From the NCBI GenBank assembly GCA_020851375.1, contig JADZCV010000045.1, forward strand, positions 1-64,000: a stretch of DNA of 64,000 nucleotides, written 5' to 3'. Below, in pieces: positions 60,158 to 64,000 of this stretch. This DNA comes from Nitrospirota bacterium. Its GTDB lineage: Bacteria; Nitrospirota; 9FT-COMBO-42-15; HDB-SIOI813. The position numbers and the translations under genes are program-made. The notes under the pieces were generated by a model. The model saw only the letters and a program-made list of their open reading frames with translations, was not told the origin of the DNA and ran no database searches. The first letter of the stretch is position 1, and each line of letters opens with the position of its first letter.

Positions 60158-60755
60158 TTGTTCCACTTAACGTATGTAATTCCCCGCCTTTTTCTACTGC
60201 CCTGTCCCGCAGCATATCACGCTGTCTCTTAAATATATACCTTATCAGGGCCTCTCTGTCATCTTCCTTTATTGTGAGAAAATTTATTACGGTGCCGCAA
60301 GACGGCTCCTCATCCTGGGTAACATTGTCAGACATTTCACTCCTGATCACCTCTCCTGTAACAAATATACTGGCGGGTGGAAGAAAGGGGAGAATCAGGC
60401 ACAGCAGGATCATTTGACCTGCAATCACAGGGGTATCAAGCTGAATTCGCATTCCGGAGGCGCTGATGCAAACATTCCGCTCTCGTGGCACCTCAACTAT
60501 TGTCCTGTTTTCAGGCGAGACCGTCTCAATCAGGATGTCCAGCTTCCTGTGTAGTTCAACAATGTGGTGAAACAGTCTCGTATTATGTTCTTCAACTTCG
60601 TCTAACGGCAGCACCTGAGGATACTTATTCCATATAAACGGGAAGAATCTTGCCGGCCTGTCATTCCCTGCAATATCCTCTGCGCTTACAAGTCTGTAGG
60701 CAACCTGTATCCTGTCTTTAACCCTGACATTCTCTCTTCTGTCTATTGGAAGCAT
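60150..60755 (-). CDS. PilZ-domain protein with a degenerate c-di-GMP motif
   Basis: 201 residues. The N-terminus reads RRENVRVKDRIQVAYR, with Arg residues like the PilZ RxxxR motif; a helical section (EEHNTRLFHHIVELHRKLDILIE) follows, then ERNVCISASGMRIQL, where the second motif (D/N)xSxxG has Cys in place of Asp/Asn. Later strands (GQMILLCLILPF, GEVIRSE) complete the barrel. The layout resembles PilZN-PilZ proteins. It starts 8 nt after the GGDEF gene, whose product would make its ligand. Whether c-di-GMP still binds is open. Confidence 0.75.
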   Translation of the reverse strand: MLPIDRRENVRVKDRIQVAYRLVSAEDIAGNDRPARFFPFIWNKYPQVLPLDEVEEHNTRLFHHIVELHRKLDILIETVSPENRTIVEVPRERNVCISASGMRIQLDTPVIAGQMILLCLILPFLPPASIFVTGEVIRSEMSDNVTQDEEPSCGTVINFLTIKEDDREALIRYIFKRQRDMLRDRAVEKGGELHTLSGTNE

Positions 60756-60763
60756 ATCGGCAT

Positions 60764-61912
60764 CTAAAAAACGAATGGCCCCAGAAACGAATTATCCTGG
60801 GTAAACAGACTCTCGCTGACCTCTATCCTGTTTCTGCCATACTTCTTTGCATCATAGAGGGCCTTGTCTGCCACTGAAATCACGTCTTCAACTGACCTTA
60901 TTGTAGGATTGGGACAGCTTGCCACACCAAAGCTTGCCGTCACTTTAATATACTGTCCCCTGTAAAATACAGGCTTTTCTTCAAGAAGTCTCTTAAGTCG
61001 TTTTGCAGCGAAGAATGCCTGCTCGACAGATGTCTCCGGCAGGATGATAGCAATCTCATCTCCACCATATCGTGCCGGAACATCAATCTCTCTTAAACTT
61101 CTGATAAGCCTCTTTGAAATCTCCTGCAAAACGGCATCGCCACCCTGATGTCCATAACGGTCATTTATTTCCTTAAAGTTATCCATGTCAATCATCAGCA
61201 GAGAAACCGGGTTTTGATACCTCATTGTACTCTTGAATGTTCTTGTAAGGCTCTCATGAAAATATCTGCTGTTAAACAATCCGGTAAGGCTGTCAGTAGT
61301 TGCAAGCTCCTGTACCTCTCTATGTACCTCAGAGTTCCTGAGGGCAAGGGTCAGTGTGCTTACAAGCATAGAAACAAGATTTTGTTCATATCCGGAAAAT
61401 GCCTTGTCACTGTTTCTGATAAGGTGAAGGGCGCCGATCCTTGCTTCGCCAATCTCCATGGGATAGAACAACCTATTGGATGTCTCAGGTTTGAATTGCC
61501 CCGAGTCAGACTCATGATCCCTGAGACACCTGACCTCAACCTTATAAAGACTGTCGTCCCCTGTATCCACAATTGTCTTCATTGTCTCTAACACCAGCTT
61601 CTTTATCTCTTCCGCCTCTTCCACATAAAGTTTCATGGGTGAGAGCACCCACAACTTCTTCTGATTGTACAAAACCACGCAAGACACATCGTGAGGTACT
61701 ATTTCCTGCATTTTTGCGCACGCAGTCGTAACAATACTGTCAGAGTCAAGGGTACCTGCAATTGCCTTACTTAGATCGTTCAGGCTGCACAGATCATCGC
61801 CCCATTTCTTCAGCGCATTTCTCTCATCAAGTAGTTTCTTCTTTTGTAAGCGCAATTCGCTGTTTACCTTTTTCAGCTTCTTATAAAATTCAGGATCTAA
61901 TAACTTTTCCAT
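60764..61912 (-). CDS. GAF-GGDEF diguanylate cyclase
   Basis: 382 residues. A coiled-coil start (FYKKLKKVNSELRLQKKKLLDERN) is followed by a GAF-like domain (about 45-190) and a GGDEF domain (about 205-365) with DSLTGLFNSRYF, DNFKEINDRYGHQGGD and the active motif RYGGDEIAI. An inhibitory I site RxxD (REID) lies five residues before GGDEI, so feedback control by c-di-GMP is expected. No membrane helix: cytoplasmic. A sigma-54-like sequence lies close to its start. Confidence 0.9.
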   Translation of the reverse strand: MEKLLDPEFYKKLKKVNSELRLQKKKLLDERNALKKWGDDLCSLNDLSKAIAGTLDSDSIVTTACAKMQEIVPHDVSCVVLYNQKKLWVLSPMKLYVEEAEEIKKLVLETMKTIVDTGDDSLYKVEVRCLRDHESDSGQFKPETSNRLFYPMEIGEARIGALHLIRNSDKAFSGYEQNLVSMLVSTLTLALRNSEVHREVQELATTDSLTGLFNSRYFHESLTRTFKSTMRYQNPVSLLMIDMDNFKEINDRYGHQGGDAVLQEISKRLIRSLREIDVPARYGGDEIAIILPETSVEQAFFAAKRLKRLLEEKPVFYRGQYIKVTASFGVASCPNPTIRSVEDVISVADKALYDAKKYGRNRIEVSESLFTQDNSFLGPFVF

Positions 61913-61928
61913 GACATTTCACTGTTGA

Positions 61929-61944
61929 TGCACAAAATATGCCA
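61929..61944 (-). promoter_or_regulatory. Possible sigma-54 promoter of the GGDEF gene
   Basis: Minus strand TGGCAT-N5-GTGCA: correct -24 GG and -12 GC spacing, mismatches at two positions. The predicted start site would be only 6-8 nt before the ATG at 61912. No enhancer-like palindrome was seen upstream; the 190 bp to the DUF3108 stop hold nothing else I can support. Confidence 0.35.
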
Positions 61945-62135
61945 TCGTAAGAAATGGCCTAATACTTTCTAATTATATTTACATCTCATTGTTTTTATTG
62001 CTAAATATCAATTCATACTTCTGGTTCGTCTTCAAATAGTATGTCAATAAACCTCTTAAAACGTCATGCTATTGACAGATGTCCAGGTATTTTCATCCTT
62101 GTGACTATGGCATTTTGTGCCTCTGCACAGAAAAC

Positions 62136-62894
62136 TCAATCAGACAAATCAGCAATGCCATGCTTTTCAATTAACCTGGCTGTGATTACCCCGACCTTAA
62201 CCCTGCTCTCCATCTGTACCGGCATTTTAACGTCATCATCTGTAAACCAGATTATGACGTCTCCCTTATTGACAAGAAGTCCTTCGTATTTAACTAAAGT
62301 TTTTACCTTTATGGTATTGAATGTCCCTGCCGGCACACTCACCCTTTCTTTGGCCAGTCCCACGGCCACCAGAGTCCAGTTTTTTCTGCCGTCATTAACC
62401 TCAATATTTAATGTCTGACCGGCCTGGATGGGGATCGTGCGGAGATAGTACACGACTGATAATGGATCATGTACCCCTGCTGCAGTGTCAGATACCTGTT
62501 TCTTTCCACCTGATTTATGATTAATATACGTTGCAACATTTTTTTCTCTGTCAAAAAGTATCTCTTTGTCACTCCTGTATGAACCTTCCTGCTGTATCGA
62601 GCGGTAGCGATACGGCTGCAGATTCGTAACATCAACGTATGACTCAACAACGTCCTTTATTGGATAAAACATTGAGATGAACGAATTGGATTTGACCGTT
62701 GAACTTAATTTGAGAACAGGACGATCTTCATACACCGCATTACTGACCTCAAATACAGACGTCCCGCTTTTTACACCATACCAGGATAAATCAAATACGA
62801 GACGTTCACCGGAAGAAAACGGAACCGCTGCAGATGAAAGAAGGGAATAAGATACAATGAGGAATATAACAAAATAAGCCGCTATGGATTTTAT
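62136..62894 (-). CDS. DUF3108 secreted protein with an apparent ATA start codon
   Basis: 252 residues if started at ATA (62892-62894). The open frame has no ATG, GTG or TTG before residue 54 (GTG at 62735), yet the upstream codons read [22 protein letters not shown], a good signal peptide, then [18 protein letters not shown], the conserved DUF3108 N-terminus. GGGGG lies 8 nt before the ATA, and ATA overlaps the upstream stop as ATAA, where ATGA would be usual. DUF3108 proteins are periplasmic and of unknown role. Either a rare AUA start or a base change or error. Confidence 0.75.
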   Translation of the reverse strand: MKSIAAYFVIFLIVSYSLLSSAAVPFSSGERLVFDLSWYGVKSGTSVFEVSNAVYEDRPVLKLSSTVKSNSFISMFYPIKDVVESYVDVTNLQPYRYRSIQQEGSYRSDKEILFDREKNVATYINHKSGGKKQVSDTAAGVHDPLSVVYYLRTIPIQAGQTLNIEVNDGRKNWTLVAVGLAKERVSVPAGTFNTIKVKTLVKYEGLLVNKGDVIIWFTDDDVKMPVQMESRVKVGVITARLIEKHGIADLSD

Positions 62895-63832
62895 CTTACA
62901 ACCCCCATCTTTGTCCTGAAATACTCAATTGTCCTTATAAGCCCGTCTGACAAACCGACAACCGGTTTCCATCCCAGAATACGGATTGCCCGGGAAATAT
63001 CAGGCTGCCTTACCTTCGGATCATCTTCAGGAAGAGGCGCATTAATAATTCTGCTCTTGCTGCCTGTAAGTGATATTATCTCCCGCGCCATATCCACTAC
63101 AGTCATCTCAAGAGGATTTCCTATATTCACAGGCATATTGTAATCAGACATCAATAACCTGTATATGCCGTCAACCATGTCGTCAATATAGCAGAAACTC
63201 CTCGTCTGCATACCATCACCAAATACAGTCACATCCTCACCCCTGAGCGACTGTGCAATAAAGTTGGGGATTGCCCTGCCATCCCTAATCCTCATCCTTG
63301 GACCATAGGTATTAAATATCCTGACAATCCTTGTGTCTACATTGTGATACCGGTGATATGCCATAGTCATTGCCTCGGCAAACCGCTTGGCCTCATCATA
63401 GACTCCACGGGGGCCGACAGGATTTACATTACCCCAGTAGTCCTCATTCTGAGGATGGATCAGAGGATCGCCATATGTCTCTGAGGTTGATGCAAGGAGT
63501 ATTCGTGCCTTTTTCTCCTTTGCGAGACCAAGCACCTTATGGGTACCAAGAGATCCTACCTTGAGTGTCTGTATTGGATATTCCATGTAATCAAGGGGAC
63601 TTGCAGGACTGGCGAAGTGGAGGATGTAGTCAAGATGCCCCTTGATATATATATAATTGGTCACATCATAATTGATGAATAAAAATCTGCTATCCTGAAT
63701 ATGGCATATATTGTCCGCTGAGCCTGTTATGAGGTTATCCATGCATATAACCTCATCTCCTTCAGCAAGGAATCTTTCACAAAGATGCGATCCTATAAAA
63801 CCTGCACCGCCAGTAATCAATACCCTTGACAT
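62891..63832 (-). CDS. UDP-glucuronate decarboxylase (UDP-xylose synthase)
   Basis: 313 residues, short-chain dehydrogenase fold. [10 protein letters not shown] binds [18 protein letters not shown] contains the ASPASP sequence typical of UXS enzymes; STSETYGDP and YDEAKRFAE (catalytic Tyr-x3-Lys) and [10 protein letters not shown] follow. It decarboxylates UDP-glucuronate to UDP-xylose in the cytoplasm, giving a sugar donor for surface polysaccharide. AAGGAGGATCATCT precedes the ATG. The next gene, DUF3108, is coupled by overlap. Confidence 0.9.
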   Translation of the reverse strand: MSRVLITGGAGFIGSHLCERFLAEGDEVICMDNLITGSADNICHIQDSRFLFINYDVTNYIYIKGHLDYILHFASPASPLDYMEYPIQTLKVGSLGTHKVLGLAKEKKARILLASTSETYGDPLIHPQNEDYWGNVNPVGPRGVYDEAKRFAEAMTMAYHRYHNVDTRIVRIFNTYGPRMRIRDGRAIPNFIAQSLRGEDVTVFGDGMQTRSFCYIDDMVDGIYRLLMSDYNMPVNIGNPLEMTVVDMAREIISLTGSKSRIINAPLPEDDPKVRQPDISRAIRILGWKPVVGLSDGLIRTIEYFRTKMGVVR

Positions 63833-63948
63833 AGATGATCCTCCTTCACCTTAAAATCCCCCTGTGTACCTGTCATTCCCGATGTCTTTGTGAACCCTTA
63901 TAAGACCCGGTAAATAGTGGTTCACTTTAACACCCACGAAGGCTGCTA

Positions 63949-64000
63949 CTACTTTTTGCCCCTGGCTGCCGCCTCTGGTTTTACGTCTTCCTGTTTATGT
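63949..64000 (-). CDS. C-terminal end of a gene running off the window
   Basis: A frame open to the right edge ends KQEDVKPEAAARGKK-stop at 63949. The basic, Ala-rich tail is typical of many proteins and cannot be assigned. A 7-bp inverted repeat, GTGAACC/GGTTCAC (63890-63925), follows it before the UDP-xylose synthase gene. Confidence 0.3.
   Translation of the reverse strand, partial: HKQEDVKPEAAARGKK

Noticed and set aside
1-64000. tRNA, rRNA, CRISPR arrays, insertion sequences, riboswitches
   Set aside because: Intergenic stretches were read on both strands; none shows a cloverleaf, regular spaced repeats, a transposase frame or a recognisable riboswitch core.

Overview
The window looks like chromosomal DNA of an uncultured Gram-negative bacterium that respires nitrate. 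Lipoprotein signals, membrane-bound c-type cytochrome and NarGHJI, paired sigma-54 and NarL-type regulators and many GGGGACAG- and CCCCCTTTA-type palindromes recall Nitrospirota or deltaproteobacterial genomes. This placement is an impression from gene content, not a tested result. No rRNA, tRNA, CRISPR array or complete transposon was seen.

Region 1 (1-12.4 kb, nearly all minus strand) holds housekeeping and accessory genes: a truncated Nudix gene, an ATP-grasp enzyme, a DUF6502/DUF5666 pair with a palindromic operator over its promoter, a CBS-DRTGG family II pyrophosphatase, a VIT1/CCC1 transporter, a MazF toxin-antitoxin pair, aspartate ammonia-lyase, an LVIVD beta-propeller protein, CstA and a YprB-type nuclease. 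Region 2 (12.4-17.2 kb, plus) is nitrate module A: sensor kinase, NarL-type regulator, NarK and a UspA-like protein. A DUF4382 lipoprotein (17.2-18.1 kb, minus) carries the same promoter-operator as DUF6502. Region 3 (18.2-21.7 kb) is mixed: phosphoglycolate phosphatase, UspA, FmdB, endonuclease III, CobO and a frameshifted Cys-containing gene.

Region 4 (21.7-27.8 kb, plus) is the most novel part. It is a tight five-gene operon: a Ycf46-like AAA+ ATPase fused to an FtsH-type M41 peptidase, a DUF1257 (Ycf35-like) protein, a DUF2997 protein, an NrdG-like radical SAM enzyme, and a 938-residue protein joining a helical-repeat array to an Hsp70-like ATPase. No described pathway explains it; a chaperone/protease quality-control or maturation machine is the working inference.

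Region 5 (28-46.3 kb, minus) is nitrate module B: sensor kinase, NtrC-type regulator, NarK, UspA, cytochrome c, NarGHJI and a second NarK with an unusual periplasmic insertion, then a small operon with DUF2769, DUF2299, hemerythrin and NosD-like proteins. A sigma-54 promoter and two GTTAC-N6-GTAAC palindromes lie upstream of narK, placed as expected for the adjacent regulator.

Region 6 (46.4-64 kb) is mainly genome maintenance, tRNA modification and signalling: RadC, MtaB, VanZ, MiaB, XerD, a DHH-CBS-tRNA nucleotidyltransferase, Ppx, RecG, ribosomal protein L28, RidA, PilZ, GGDEF, DUF3108 and a UDP-glucuronate decarboxylase. Across the window at least eight genes have a good -10 element only 6-9 nt before the start codon and no Shine-Dalgarno sequence, which suggests that leaderless mRNAs are common in this organism.
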